Below are positions 20,745 through 34,090 of a DNA stretch of 64,000 bases, one piece after another. Below the pieces are notes generated by a model, which was given only the letters and a program-made list of their open reading frames with translations, was not told the origin of the DNA and searched no databases. Position 1 is the stretch's first letter; every line of letters starts with the position of its first letter. Origin of the DNA: Haliotis asinina (lineage: Eukaryota; Mollusca; Gastropoda; Lepetellida; Haliotidae); assembly GCF_037392515.1 (NCBI RefSeq), contig NC_090283.1, forward strand, positions 28,412,249 through 28,476,248. The letters are read 5' to 3'. Position numbers and translations under genes: made by a program.

Positions 20745-21690
20745 CATTATCAACACATCTAAGTTATCATCAACACACATCTAAGTTATCATCAACACAC
20801 ATCTAAGTTATCATCAACACACATCCAAGCTATCACACATCTAAGTTATCATCAACACACATCTAAGTTATCATCAACACACATCTAAGTTATCATCAAC
20901 ACACATCTAAGTTATCATCAACACACATCTAAGTTATCATCAACACACATCTAAGCTATCATCAACACACATCTAAGTTATCATCAACACACATCCAAGT
21001 TATCATCAACACACATCTAAGTTATCATCAACACACATCTAAGTTATCATCAACACACATCTAAGTTATCATCAACACACATCTAAGCTATCATCAACAC
21101 ACATCTAAGTTATCATCAACACACATCCAAGTTATCATCAACACACATCTAAGTTATCATCAACACACATCCAAGCTATCACACATCTAAGTTATCATCA
21201 ACACACATCTAAGTTATCATCAACACACATCTAAGCTATCATCAACACACACCCAAGTTATCATCAACACACATCTAAGCTATCATCAACACACATCCAA
21301 GTTATCATCAACACTTCCATGTTATCATCAACACATCCAAATTATAATTCTACACATATCTGTCCCTGACATGCGAGTTGCCATCAACACATATCCAACT
21401 TATCATCAACACGTGCAAGTTGTCATCAATACATGCAAGTTATCATTTACACATCCAACTTATCATCAACACGTATCAAGGTTATCATCAAGACACACCT
21501 ACGTTATCATCAAGACACATCCACGTTATCATCTACACATCCAACTTATCATCAACACATATCAAGGTTATAATCAAGACACACCTACGTTATCATCAAG
21601 ACACATCCAAGGTATCACCAACCCATCCGAGTTATCATCAACACGTGCAAGTTATCATCAACACATCCATGTTTGTTAATTTGGTATTAC
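20745..21690. repeat. 22-bp minisatellite with degenerate tail
   Basis: About 26 units of tcatcaacacacatctaagt plus ta up to about 21330, then a degraded zone with aagacacatcc and acgtgcaagt variants to about 21690. Two internal units lack the same bases (about 20826 and 21174), suggesting higher-order duplication within the array. Confidence 0.95.
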
Positions 21691-21699
21691 AGGTCAGTA

Positions 21700-22980
21700 T
21701 AGAATACAGGCCGATCATCCTCCTGTTGAAGGGGTTTCGTGTATTGAGTGAGTGACGACAATGTAAGTATATATAAATCCTTAATATACTAGGAATAGGA
21801 AATCTGTCACTGATGGCCAGTAACATATACATTGTCACACGTATAGGTTAAAACTAGTTGATACCAGTTAACAAAGTGAATGAGTTTACTTTTACGCTGC
21901 ATTTAGCAATATTCACTTACACGGCGGATTTAAAAGAATAAATGACTAAACAACACATTGTATAAATGGCTATAAACTGCCAGCAACTGACACTAGATCA
22001 CCATATTTGGGACCATTGGGACTATTGGGATCTTAGATGGATTTACATTACATCTTCAACCGCTGGCGAGCTGGCGACAATTTGCTAAATCTTACTCTCT
22101 CACGGGAATAATCATTTCAGGTAGATTGTCTTCTTAGAATAGTAATTAATTAATACACTATGACGTCATGAATGATGTCAGTGACTCTATTTGTTTGTGT
22201 AGGGCGAATTTATGACATGTATGTGCATGTCTTCCTCAAAAGAAGGGACGGAGGAAGAAGACAATTGGAGGGTGCAGTCGTCAGTGTGAGGAAGCGGTAG
22301 GAGGAAGGGGGTGGCAGTGATGGATATTTTGGACACGTATCACTTCAGGCGTTCTTCCACAGAGAGCGGCCACAGGCTGATCACTGGGTGATTGTTCACA
22401 ACGTTAAACCAACCTCACTGATTTGAGAACTTAACTCTGCAAAGATAGTAAGGGAACTGTAATTTTGATTTACGATTGACATAAAATTGGTGATATATTG
22501 GAGATATGATGATAACGAATGTTTTAGAAGGGCATCACTACTTACACTCCATTATAACTATTGTTGTTTGAACACTAATGGCTCTTGAAAGATGATTCAT
22601 GAATGATGTGAAATTTGCATTTTCATTTTCAAACGAAACAAACCCCGACTAGAAACAACAGTAACAACTGTGTGATGTACGATGATTGTCACAATTAACA
22701 GTCTACACTTACTTCCTGACCTCGAAAACCGTCAAAATCAAGAATGCCAGCCCATGCATGTGTATACTATACGTTGTGTTTTATGGATGATGATAAAGAG
22801 AAATGGTTTTGCATTCATAAGATGTCTGCGTGTGGAAGGTTTGTTAAAGCTTATACGTCCTTTTCAAATTATACGTTCAGGTTCCCCTACTTTTTCAAGA
22901 GTATATCATGCATGATATATTTGAGAAGATAGTATTCAAAACGACGCGTCATCACCTTGTCATCTGAAAACACTAGAATC
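21700..22980. other. No gene recognised
   Basis: AT-rich sequence. Open frames at 22682-22932 show no family pattern or paired splice sites. Confidence 0.5.
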
Positions 22981-23237
22981 TCGATATTTTGCAAATAATG
23001 AAAGATTTCTGTGACGACAAGTTGTGATATCGAACACAGTGTTACGTCTGACAATAAATACCTGAAGTTACTTACTTACCCCATAAAACACATGTCTGGT
23101 GGAAGGAAAACGGTACTGCCAGCTGAAACCATAAAACGAAACATAGATTGCAACTATTGTAGGATGGATTATTACAGCGTCAAAATATTCAATCAGATAA
23201 TATTTAGTTAGAAGATATTCAATGAAAATTAGTCTTC

Positions 23238-23312
23238 AGCAACCCATTCTTGTCCAACAAGGCGACTAACAGGATCGGGTATTCAGCCTCGCTGACTTGG
23301 TTAACACAAACA
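23238..23312 (-). repeat. Fragment of the abundant dispersed repeat
   Basis: The reverse complement reads aaccaagtcagcgaggctga, then the gatcctgttagtcgcc-like block, matching the elements at 30478 and 33816. Confidence 0.7.
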
Positions 23313-23421
23313 CTCAAACTATTTAATCAGAACCACATACAAATCTGGTGACCCGTCGTTGTATGAATCCATGAATGTATGTATTCTACAAATTATAGGT
23401 AGTCCTGAAGGTGTTACTTAC

Positions 23422-23836
23422 CCTGTATAGAAGGGCTCCATGGAAGGTTTGCGGGTAGGTTTCGAGCGTCCATCCATGTTGAGGGTACACAGTCAGCACG
23501 TGACGTGTGGTAGGTAAGGGTAACTCAAATACCGTGAATGCTCTGGGATCAGGAAGTTGTATGACACTGAAGTAGCGATAGACAGCAAACAAGATCTTTT
23601 TCAGGTTCACAAGGTGACTTAATACTATTTGTATGTTTGTCATGGTTATATACGGGTGGAATGAAGTGACAGGTGACTTCCTGCTTGGCGGGCACCAGAG
23701 CGTACATGCTGTACCAGACAGCCAGAGCCAAAGACATGCCTATAGCACATAGTAATGAATAAATGATTTCGTTCAGAACACCCATGCTTGTTAATGCGCT
23801 TGAACAAATGATTGCACCTTGGAACCTACGAAGCAC
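23422..23836 (-). CDS. Candidate exons of an unidentified membrane protein
   Basis: The best-defined exon is 23422-23566: acceptor tatcgctacttcag, donor AGG/GTAAGT, 48 codons starting VIQLPDPRAFTVFELPLPTT and ending FHGALLYR, phase 2 in and phase 0 out. Upstream in another frame, 23655-23790 encodes a hydrophobic helix (LLCAIGMSLALAVWYSMYAL) followed by VPAKQEVTCHFIPP. A possible further exon lies at about 23085-23128. I could not connect these in phase, so they may belong to a new gene, be frameshifted, or be the missing 5' part of the mosaic gene. No family is recognised. Confidence 0.3.
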
Positions 23837-24409
23837 GTTCTAATACAGTACGTTAAGTTTTTGTAAGATTTATATATACACATGTACTGACAATTATGTA
23901 ACACGCCTATGTTTGCAGATAAGCTAAGTATACTTTATTGTTCATGAACACATAACATTAAACAAAATTAAAACTGATTTATCAGGGGAACAGCAGTTTG
24001 TTTTGAGCAGAGCTAGTAGCAGGATGTGTGTGTGTGCGCGCGTGTTTGCAAGCGTTTTTTATGCACATGTATGTTTTGATTTGGTTATGTATATGTATAT
24101 ATAAAACCGTAACTGGCGCCTCTCCCCGTGGCAGGCTTTCGCTCGTTAAATACATTTTGAAACAGCTCGTTGTAGGAGAAATGATATTTGACAGACACGA
24201 GTACAGTAATCTCTATTTCTACTTACCAGAAACGTGATACTATTGAGGGCGATCGATCATGTACGATCTACCTTCATTGTAGTGTCAAGATCGTTTAGTA
24301 TCATCTTTAATCGTAAAACATAAAATATTATCAGCAAAAAATACAAACTTTTAACTCTTAATGTGGTTGAGGAAAGATTAAACAATTCATTTAATCACCA
24401 AAGCATAGC

Positions 24410-25960
24410 AGCTGGATTGCTGAAGCTGACTATTTACGCAAATGAGGAGGTTGGTATTGTAGCCAGGGAATGGGAGCATAGGTCTTTGATGGTGTGCTAC
24501 AGCAAGTGTGGTATTGTAGCCAGGGCATGGGAACACACGTTCTGAGATGGTGTGTTACAGTCAGTGTGGTATTGTAGCCAGAGAAAAGGAACACATGTAC
24601 ATCACGTGAAACTAATCAATATACTAACCGTATATTCAATAAACTTCCCACCCAGGTAAGTCAAGGTAGCTTGGTGACGTTATTGTAGACAGGGAGTGGG
24701 AATACACGTTCTGAGATGGTGTGTTACAGCAAGTGTGGAATTGTAGACAGGGAATGGGAACACATGCTCAGACATGGTGTGTTACAGCAAGTGTGGTATT
24801 GTAGCCAGGGGAAAGGAACACACGTTCTGAGATGGTGTGTTACAGCCAGTGTGGCATTGTAGCCAGGGAATGGGAACACACGTTCTGAGATGGTGTGTTC
24901 CAGCTAGTGTGGCATTGTAGCCAGGGGAAAGGAACATACGGTCTGAGATGGTGTGTTACACCCAGTGTGGTATTGTAGACAGGGGAAAGGAACACACGGT
25001 CTGAGATGGTGTGTTACACCCAGTGTGGTATTGTAGACAGGGGAAAGGAACAGACGTTCTGAGATGGTGTGTTACACCCAGTGTGGTATTGTAGCCAGAG
25101 AATGGGAACAGACGTTCTGAGATGGTGTGTTACTGCCAGTGTGGTATTGTAGCCAGAGAATGGGAACAGACGTTCTGAGATGGTGTGTTACTGCCAGTGT
25201 GGTATTGTAGCCAGAGAATGGGAACAGACGTTCTGAGATGGTGTGTTGCTGCCAGTGTGGCATTGTAGCCAGAGAATGGGAACAGACGTTCTGAGATGCT
25301 GTGTTGCTGCCAGTGTGGTATTGTAGCCAGAGAATGGGAACAGACGTTCTGAGATGGTGTGTTACTGCCAGTGTGGTATTGTAGCCAGAGAATGGGAACA
25401 GACGTTATGAGATGGTGTGTTGCACCCTGTGTGGTATTGTAGCCAGAGAATGGGAACAGACGTTCTGAGATGGTGTGTTGCTGCCAGTGTGGTATTGTAG
25501 CCAGGGGAAAGGAACAGACGTTCTGAGATGGTGTGTTACAGCCAGTGTGGTATTGTAGCCAGAGAATGGGAACAGACGTTCTGAGATGGTGTGTTACTGC
25601 CAGTGTGGTATTGTAGCCAGAGAATGGGAACAGACGTTCTGAGATGGTGTGTTACACCCAGTGTGGTATTGTAGACAGGGGAAAGGAACAGACGTTCTGA
25701 GATGGTGTGTTACACCCAGTGTGGTATTGTAGCCAGAGAATGGGAACAGACGTTCTGAGATGATGTGTTACTGCCAGTGTGGCATTGTAGCCAGAGAATG
25801 GGAACAGACGTTCTGAGATGATGTGTTACTGCCAGTGTGGTATTGTCGCCAGAGAATGGGAACAGACGTTCTGAGATGGTGTGTTACAGCCAGTGTGGCA
25901 TTGTAGCCAGAGAATGGGAACAGACGTTCTGAGATGGTGTGTTGCATTCAATGTAATCTG
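24410..25960. repeat. 58-bp minisatellite with duplicated flanks
   Basis: About 26 units of 58 bp (gatggtgtgttacagccagt, then gtggtattgtagccagagaa, then tgggaacagacgttctga) with two interchangeable subtypes, agagaatggg and aggggaaagg. A unique-looking block (aactaatcaatatactaac to gcttggtgacgtta) occurs both inside the array (about 24610-24680) and just after it (25987-26057), so a larger segment was duplicated. Confidence 0.95.
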
Positions 25961-26057
25961 AGTAGACGATATGTACATCTTTTGAAACTAATCAATATAC
26001 TAACTGTATACTCAATAAACTTCCCACCCAGATAAGCCAAGGCAGCTTGGTGACGTT

Positions 26058-29000
26058 ACGTGTGTGTAACAATGAAAATGAAAACCAACCGTCTAACGTT
26101 CTTTTGCTTTCAAATTTATGTCAACATCTAACTGTAATTAATTACGAAATTAAACATTCATTCAATGGAATTTGCAAATACGACCGAAAATATTCACAGG
26201 CGTCTTCGGTTTGGTTATTCTTACCGTAAAGTATGAGATACAATAAGTGCTGGGAGATCATTACAAGTTCACCTCCAGCCATGTCAGATATGTGAGATTA
26301 TGTGTTTGAGTTTTGTTTCTGAGTCACAGAGCCTTGGGGATTAATGATATGTCACTTAATAGGACATGGACGTTGGGACACGGGGTACAGGTCAACAGAA
26401 TTACAGTATCTCCAATATTTCTTGGGTAGTCTTACACTTACTGACTCATACTTGATAAAAATTGTCAAAATCTCAAACCTCTGTTTCAAGTATTTTGTTA
26501 TATTTACGAACGTGAAATTCTGCATAGTGTGTTTGTGGCGGGTTCTTCGTCTCGTTAGCCAAGCATACTTGATATTTCTCTGTTAGAAAATCGGTATTGA
26601 CCAAGACATGATCGTGATACACGTACCTGTTTCAGTGAAGCAGTGCCCCTTGCCATGTCTGTGTAACTGGCCTTGTGCATGCACAATGTAGCTGACTATG
26701 TCTTCCGTCTGAGACACTCTATCTCAGTAATCTACGCGCAGCTCTTTCTGTAGGCTGTTCGACCAACTGGAACGCTGGTTGCTTCTGTTGTAACTGAAGG
26801 TTAGAGAATATCGTATGTTTAACTTGTCTTTGTCATTCAAAAGATACAGCTTTGATGACTAGCCTGTTTGATCTAAAAGTGAACCTGATTATCAACACTC
26901 GTGTACCTGTTAGGCTGTCAGTCTCACTAACTCGTTTATGTGATAATCCCATAGTAGGTGTGCTATCTGTGTGTAATAACAGTTGTTTTATCCGGGTACA
27001 GATGCTCATTTTATGTCCCTGCTTATATACAATAAAATATCAGTTAAAACAGTCCACTGGCTAATTTCAATGGGGTTTCATTTGAGTGAATAAAATATTA
27101 TATTATTGATTAAACTTCCTACAATGCATATGTCAGAAAATTGGTAAATATTTCCCAACAACACGCATTATGAAATCAGTATAGCTATAGATCTTGATCA
27201 AACTGATGTGAACACGTACGACTAAGTCAGTTGAAGTGTTTGGACAGCTGCAAAAGACGCCCTTTGTATGTTGTGGACACCTGGACCCACAACACTGCAT
27301 GGCGTGACATCTTGGTTCTTGATCTTAACTTGTTACTTGTGACACTGCTGTGGGTCCACAACGTTTTCGTGTCTGGTATTTGTGATATCTAAAATCTCCT
27401 AGAAGTGTTTTTTGACATCTGAAGAACATTTAACATTAAACATGCGATAGGTGGATAAAAAGTGTATGTGCACTAAGCTTTTGGAAATTGCATGTATCAT
27501 ATTTGCAGACTGGGTTTGAAAGCATTACAGAAGGTTACACCTCCACGCGAGCATCAAAATAGCATATCCCTACTGAATAAAATAGACAAAGTGACTATAG
27601 CGTTGACATCAACTGTTTCCATCTGAGAGAGATCCAACAAACAGACAACTGTGTAGGGTGTTGATGTGCCTACCTGTTTTCAGCGGAGTTCAAGCAGAGA
27701 AATAATGGTACAAGTGATTATGGATAACCGATGTCTTATCACATGGTCGGCACAGTACACATCTTTCATGATAAAGTTGGGAACATTCGGGAGAATGACC
27801 AAGGCAAGAAAAAGACTCCAGCAAGCCGGGTTCCACTGTAGGCATCTGTCATGAGAGAGTTGGGAACATTCTGGAGAAAGATCTGGGCATGACAAAAACT
27901 TCAGCAAGCCGCGTTCCGTGGCTTCTGACGACTGACCATAAACACTCCTGGGTCGTCCTCTGTTGTGAGAATTACCAAGCAGGCCAAGATTTTGTAACGT
28001 TAATCAGTTGGTCCTCCACTGTTTGCCTCAGACGCAAATGCTGTCAAAGCAACCAAAAGAAAAAAGCGTTGCCTCCGACATAGACGTCTGCTCCATCAGC
28101 TTGCAACACGATGGTATCGGTTTCGGAGATTTTAAATATGGTCTACATCCCAGTAATTGTAAAAGCAAGTCTCAAGGATAAAACTGTTTCAATTTATTCA
28201 AAGTCTTTTTTTCAGCCTTGACGGCAGTGCATGACCTGGTTTCGACTCATTGACCATCCACTGTATTTATCTGCAGTTTCATTACAGCGATATCCTTTAC
28301 GACATGACGTCATCGCGCCTAAGTGATACCGCTAATTCAAGCTAGTTTGGTATGATAAATATTCTATTGTATGTTGATCTGTCTGACGGAGTGTTGAATG
28401 GCCTTCCACATATCGAGATTTCAGAATGTAATCTAGTCTTTAATAAGGGCATTTAGCGTGAGTGTTTCTTATACAGGTATTTATCTAAACACTGACATGG
28501 CAGTTTATTCAACCTTAACGGTTTGTGCGGTGTGACCTAGCCTTAAAAGTAAAGGCACCTCTCTATGTTGTAAAGAGATACGATACGTCCAGTGCAGAGA
28601 TTGCTTATATGTGCAGAGGTCTCGTTCTTTGAACATCACATTTGCCTCACTGGTATAGTTTTTTTTGTTTTGTTTTTTCAGAAGCTACTGGGTATGTTTT
28701 CAAGCGATCCTCGCGTCATTGAACAACGACAGAACGAATCATCATTCACTGTACAAACAGTTACGTTTTCTGACTGCGGAATGACCAAAGCTCCACCCCA
28801 TACTCAGTCACACCATTTGAGCAGATTTGGACATTTCGAAATATACATGCGTGTGCACATGAAAATGTTACTATGAGTTCACCTTGGATAAAGTGATTGG
28901 TATGATTAAGGCTTGAAAATCGTAAAAAAATTGAGTATCCATTTGTCTGTTATTGAGCTTCAACATGGAAAACCTCTTTATTATAGGAAATAATGGAGCA

Positions 29001-30464
29001 AGGAAACACCTTATAGGATGAATGAAACTTTACTTACTGATCTTCAGTGAAAGATGAAGTGATGAAATGCATGTCTAGACAGTTAGCTATGATATGTTAC
29101 ACTTGTGTTACAATTTTTGCAGTGTTCAGACACTTATGTACCTTTTGCCAATCTTTCACATACCAATATTTACATACTGTGCACATTTGCACTTATCTTA
29201 CCTCGCATATAAATAAAAATAAATACTGTCTGATAGCCTGAGCGCCCTTGTATTAGTTTCAGTGTACCCCGTGTAAAGGCGAGGTGTATTGTACTACTTC
29301 GTGGTAGTTACTTTTTTATATCCAATAACATTAACTACACGGAAATTACCGATGTTTTGCGAATGGAAATCGAGGGAGAGGAGATAACTCTATATCTGTT
29401 TGTCTTGTGTCCATTGCAAAAGCTAGCAATGGCTACGAAAACATTTGACTCTCTTTCAAATAAATAAGTTTCGACAAAATGTTCAAATGTAGTCCCAGTG
29501 AATATTAAGAAGGGGAATTACATCGCGGCGATTTTACTAAGACAATGCCCACGGGAAAGCACAGTAAGATGCAAGATTCGAACAGTTGAAGTATACAATC
29601 CGACCGACATGCTTTTGACAGTTCACAATTAACATCGGGATGTTTGGTAAGATAAATACGTTGTTCAGTGGTCCCTCGGGGACCATGGGTTGAGGTACAC
29701 TCGGTTTTTGTTTATGCTCACTGTGCCGGTCGGGCAAACACACATCGAGGCCCGAAGACGAGGGGAACATCGAGGGTATCACAACCCCTCGTGACCAGTG
29801 AACAACCTACAATGTGTAAATGTATCTTTCCACATGCTTAAGGCTACATACACATTTCTCCTGTCGTGAGGAAACGAGGTCACGTGACATGTACAACTGT
29901 TACTGTGTTTTCTGTAATTTGTATGCTCATTGATTAAGTGATAATTATGATTGGGTCACAATGTTTAGATTTTTTATGTTTGGATCACATTTCGTTTCAC
30001 GGCAGTTCACTAAGCGTAAAAAAATTGGGGAATCATTTGACATTTGAGATCTATTGTGAAATTTATTAACTGTTTGCACTTTTGCAACAATTTAATTGTT
30101 ATACCAGCAAAATGGTGTTTGAACTTGAGACATTGTTATTGTCCCTTGACTCTGAGACAGTAAGTCAATTGCGCTAACAGATGTTTTGCAAATTTATTCA
30201 CATTTCAAGCTTGATGCCAACAAGCCATGAGGAAAGTTCAGATTGCGAAAATTGTGTTGAATCACTTTTATTGCTGAGGGAGTTTTCGAAAATGATGGTT
30301 TGGAAATGGTTCAAGAGGAATGTTCAGATTAGTTGGAAATACAGAAACCTGAAAACTTCAAAAAGAAGAAAACAGGAAACAGAAAAAGAAATGGAATATA
30401 GAAAAGTAAAAAAAGCAATGGAAGATAGGGAAAAAAGAAGAAAGATAAATGAAAAAGTTTGAAA
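26058..30464. other. Long stretch with no supported gene
   Basis: No exon with both splice borders and protein-like content was found. Near 27265-27362 two copies of a gtggacac/gtgggtccacaa block lie inverted. The minus frame at 29537-29782 looks protein-like in composition but has no context. Confidence 0.5.
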
Positions 30465-30477
30465 TGGAGAAGGAAGA

Positions 30478-30745
30478 GTGAGTGAGTGAGTTTAGTTTTA
30501 CGCCACACTCAGCAATATTACAGCTATATGGCGGCGGTCTGTAAATAATCGAGTCTGGACCAGACAATCCAGTGATCAACAACATGAGCATCGATCTGCG
30601 CAATTGGGAACCGATGACATGTGTCAACCAAGTCAGCGAGTCTGACCACCCGATCCCGTTAGTCGCCTCTTACGACAAGCATAGTCGCCTTTTATGGCAA
30701 GCATGGATTGCTGAAGGCCTATTCTACCCCGGGACCTTCACGGGT
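30478..30745 (+). mobile_element. Dispersed SINE-like element with 13-bp target-site duplication
   Basis: The element begins gtgagtgagtgagtttagtt, contains gcaatattacagctatatgg and agtctggaccagacaatcca, and ends gggaccttcacgggt. It is flanked by perfect direct repeats tggagaaggaaga (30465-30477 and 30746-30758), showing it was inserted as a unit. The family is one I associate with abalone genomes. A second near-full copy is at 33816-34090. Confidence 0.85.
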
Positions 30746-30784
30746 TGGAGAAGGAAGAAATAGAAAGAGAATTGAAATGATATA

Positions 30785-31065
30785 TGGAGGAACATATGGG
30801 TGGGAAACATACCATGACAACGTATGGATTGGAAACATACCATGGCAACGTATGGATTGGAAACATACCATGGCAACGGATGAAAGGGAAATATACCATG
30901 ATAGCGTATGGACGGGAAAGAAACCATGGCAATGTATGGGCGGGAAACATACCATGACAACGTATGGACGGGAAACATACCATGGCAGCGTATGAACGGG
31001 AAACATACCATGGCAACGTATGGACGGGAAACATACCATGGCAACGTATGAACGGGAAACATACT
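30785..31065. repeat. 28-bp minisatellite
   Basis: About ten units of ccatggcaacgtatggacgg plus gaaacata (with tggattgg and tgaacgg variants), starting about 30 bases after the SINE-like insertion. Confidence 0.95.
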
Positions 31066-32800
31066 AAATTACTTTGTACATATCATGAACAGAAGTGTAC
31101 TTTCAACGCCCATCAGCTTTAATGTGCAAATCTACAGGGAAACTATGACAAGTTTGCGCAGATGCACGGACGCCCGCAGTGTTTAAAGAAATGATTACTG
31201 CGTTAAGCGAGGCCTTCTTGCCCTGAGGACAATAGTCCACATAATATACGCTTGACTGAATACAGAATTGGGAGAGGGTTTCTAACGAAAATAAGCGATG
31301 ATTCAATAGATATGGCAAGCATACATGAATTATAAATTGAATATTCCTTCCCTTATTAAATAACGCATGGAAGGAAAATTGTCCGCAGTAGTCAATAAAC
31401 AGTGTCACGTGAACTGAGAACTGTACTTATGAGGGAAGAGTTTCACCACCGTCATTGTAGAAATACCGTAAACTGCCTTACTGCTGGTCCACAGCCAGAA
31501 GTTATTCAAGTCTCTAACCATGTTCCACTGTTGCTGGAAGTCATGAAGACCAATATGAGAGAAACAAAAGTTGAATCATAATAGGGAGGTGCCACGCATA
31601 TGGCGTTCGACATGTAGTTGCAATGTGTGGAGCGCATTTCTGATTTCCTCGATGCTAAAGACTTTTTTTAACTGGGAATGCGGCATTTAAACATGGGAAG
31701 AGAAGAGAATAAGTCGGTCATGCCAGTAATGTAGTATTACAACATGCACATACGACGATAAAGGACAACTCAGCCACCGAAACTTCCACATTTGGTTTCA
31801 TACACGCCATCTAGAATACCACATGTCCGACTTTCATTTCTGTTGTAGTGGTGGTGGTTGGTCTCGTAGAGAATGGTTGTTTCTTGTTTAGTGTCGATGG
31901 TGGTGTAATGGCGTCTCATGTAGAGATGAAACATCTTGTGTCGTGGGATGTCAGTGGTAGTAGCTCTCTTTCTGCTTTTTGTATTTATTCGTAGACATCG
32001 TCTGTACGACGGATGCTTCTTTTACACTAAAACTTGCTTCTTGTTAATGTGTCAGATCACTGAAAATGTCCTTTACGTTTCACGTGAAACCTTTTTGAAA
32101 GGTCAAAGCCTTGAGTGTCATGACAAATGTTGTCCAGGAATAGCATTACCTCCTTTGAATGTTTTTGTAGAGAGAGCACAACATATTTGACCTCCATAGA
32201 TGTGAAATGTGGACACAAACGCCTGAACCTGATGCAATGTCCGACATGAAGTGACTGTTAGAAAGTCACCCCTCTTGTCAAAGTCGTGCTAGTTTTTATG
32301 TATTTATCTATTTATACCAAAACAAATAACGCGGCCACAGGCTGCCATATCTTTCGGTCAAACCACCCATCTTTCCACCACACACAAAATGCCCTGGTGG
32401 GCCTGTACGAGAAATACGCAAAAATCGGAGAATCATCATTGTGATTGATAGGTAGCCACAGTTTTTATTGAATTCATTGTTGAATATACATTTTGATTCA
32501 AACATGGACAAACAACTCATTTATAGAGACATACTACAATCCATTTCCAGTATTACTCAGGGCTCGGCCTGTCGCATCCATCAGAGTACCAGTAAGCTAA
32601 ATCCGCATAATGATTCGATTTCCCACGTGTATGGGTACTGATGTAGTGAAACAAAAACCCCATCTCGACACCACCTGTGCCCACAGATTTGCAGTGACAA
32701 TATTGCCATTAGACTTCTTTGTGAAACTCGAACACTATAGGATAACAAGCAAACTGAAAAAATGTTTTATGACGTCATACGTGCTCGAACTGTCAGCTGA
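31066..32800. other. No gene recognised
   Basis: No exon pair found. The segment at about 32330-32350 (gcggccacaggctgccatat) resembles a degraded dispersed repeat. Confidence 0.5.
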
Positions 32801-32814
32801 ATTAACCCGAAACC

Positions 32815-33665
32815 CACTCAAGTTGTACAAGACATGACATGGGACCTGTTTAAGATGTACAAGACATGACATGGACCCTGTTTAAGTTGTACAAGACATG
32901 ACATGGATCCTATTTAAGTTGTACAAGACATGTCATGGACACTGTTTAAGTTGTACAAGACATGACATGGACACTGTTTAAGTTGTACAAGACATGACAT
33001 GGACCCTGTTTAAGTTGTACAAAACATACCATGGAAACTGTTTAAGTTGTACAAGACATGTCATGGACACTGTTTAAGTTGTACAAGACATGTCATGGAC
33101 ACTGTTTAAGTTGTACAAGACATGACATGGACACTGTTTAAGTTGTACAAGACATGACATGGACACTGTTTAAGTTGTACAAGACATGTCATGGACACTG
33201 TTTAAGTTGTACAAGACATGACATGGACACTGTTTAAGTTGTACAAGACATGACATGGACACTGTTTAAGTTGTACAAGACATGACATGGACACTGTTTA
33301 AGTTGTACAAGACATGACATGGACAGTGTTTAAATGTACAGGACATGACATGGACCCTGTTTAGTTTACACAAGACATGACATGGACCCTTTTTAACTTG
33401 TACAAGACATTACATGGGCCCTGTTTAAGTTGTACAAAACCAACCATGGAAACTGTTTAAGTGTATAAGACATGACATGGACCATGTTTAGGTTGTACAA
33501 GACATGATATGGACCGTGTTTGATTTATACAAGACCCTGTTTACTATATACAAAACATGACATGAATCCTGTTTAAGTTGTACAAGACATGACATGGACA
33601 CTGTTTAAGTTGTACAAAACATGACATGGATCCCGGACCCTCTTTAAGTTGTACAAGAGATGAGA
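32815..33665. repeat. 32-bp minisatellite
   Basis: About 26 units of gacatgacatggacactgtt plus taagttgtacaa; homogeneous in the centre (about 32930-33320) and diverged toward both edges, especially the right. Confidence 0.95.
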
Positions 33666-33815
33666 TAATCCCATATAAGCGTTCTATGTCCCAAATAGGA
33701 CGTAAAGATCTTTACCTTACATTTAAAAGTACAAATGATACCCACAGACTAGTACGGGTGGCTTTCAGTGGGTCTCGAGCAAACTGAGCGTAAAGAAAAA
33801 AAGGACAGTTTATAG

Positions 33816-34090
33816 TGTGAGTGAGTGTGTTTAGTTTTACGCCGCACTCAGCAATATTCCAGCTATATGGCGGCGGTCTGTAAATAAACGAGTCTGGACC
33901 AGACAATCCAGTGACCAACAACATGAGCATCGATCTGCGCAACTGGGAACCGATGACATGTGTCAACCAAGTCAGCGCGTCTGACCACCCGATCCCGTTA
34001 GTCGCCTCTCACGACAAGCATAGTCGCCTTTTATGGCAAGCATGGGTTGCTGAAGGCCTATTCTACCGCGGGATCTTCACGGGTCTTTTG
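33816..34090 (+). mobile_element. Dispersed SINE-like element, second copy
   Basis: Same family as 30478-30745. Flanked by direct repeats agtttatag (33807-33815 and 34091-34099), a 9-bp target-site duplication. It sits about 150 bases right of a minisatellite. Confidence 0.82.

Noticed and set aside
19747-21690. CRISPR-like arrays
   Set aside because: Units are contiguous with no unique spacers, in a eukaryotic genome: ordinary minisatellites.
29537-29782. Minus frame with SSSGLDVCLPDRHSEHKQK
   Set aside because: Composition is suggestive but no borders or family recognised; possibly a repeat-derived scrap.
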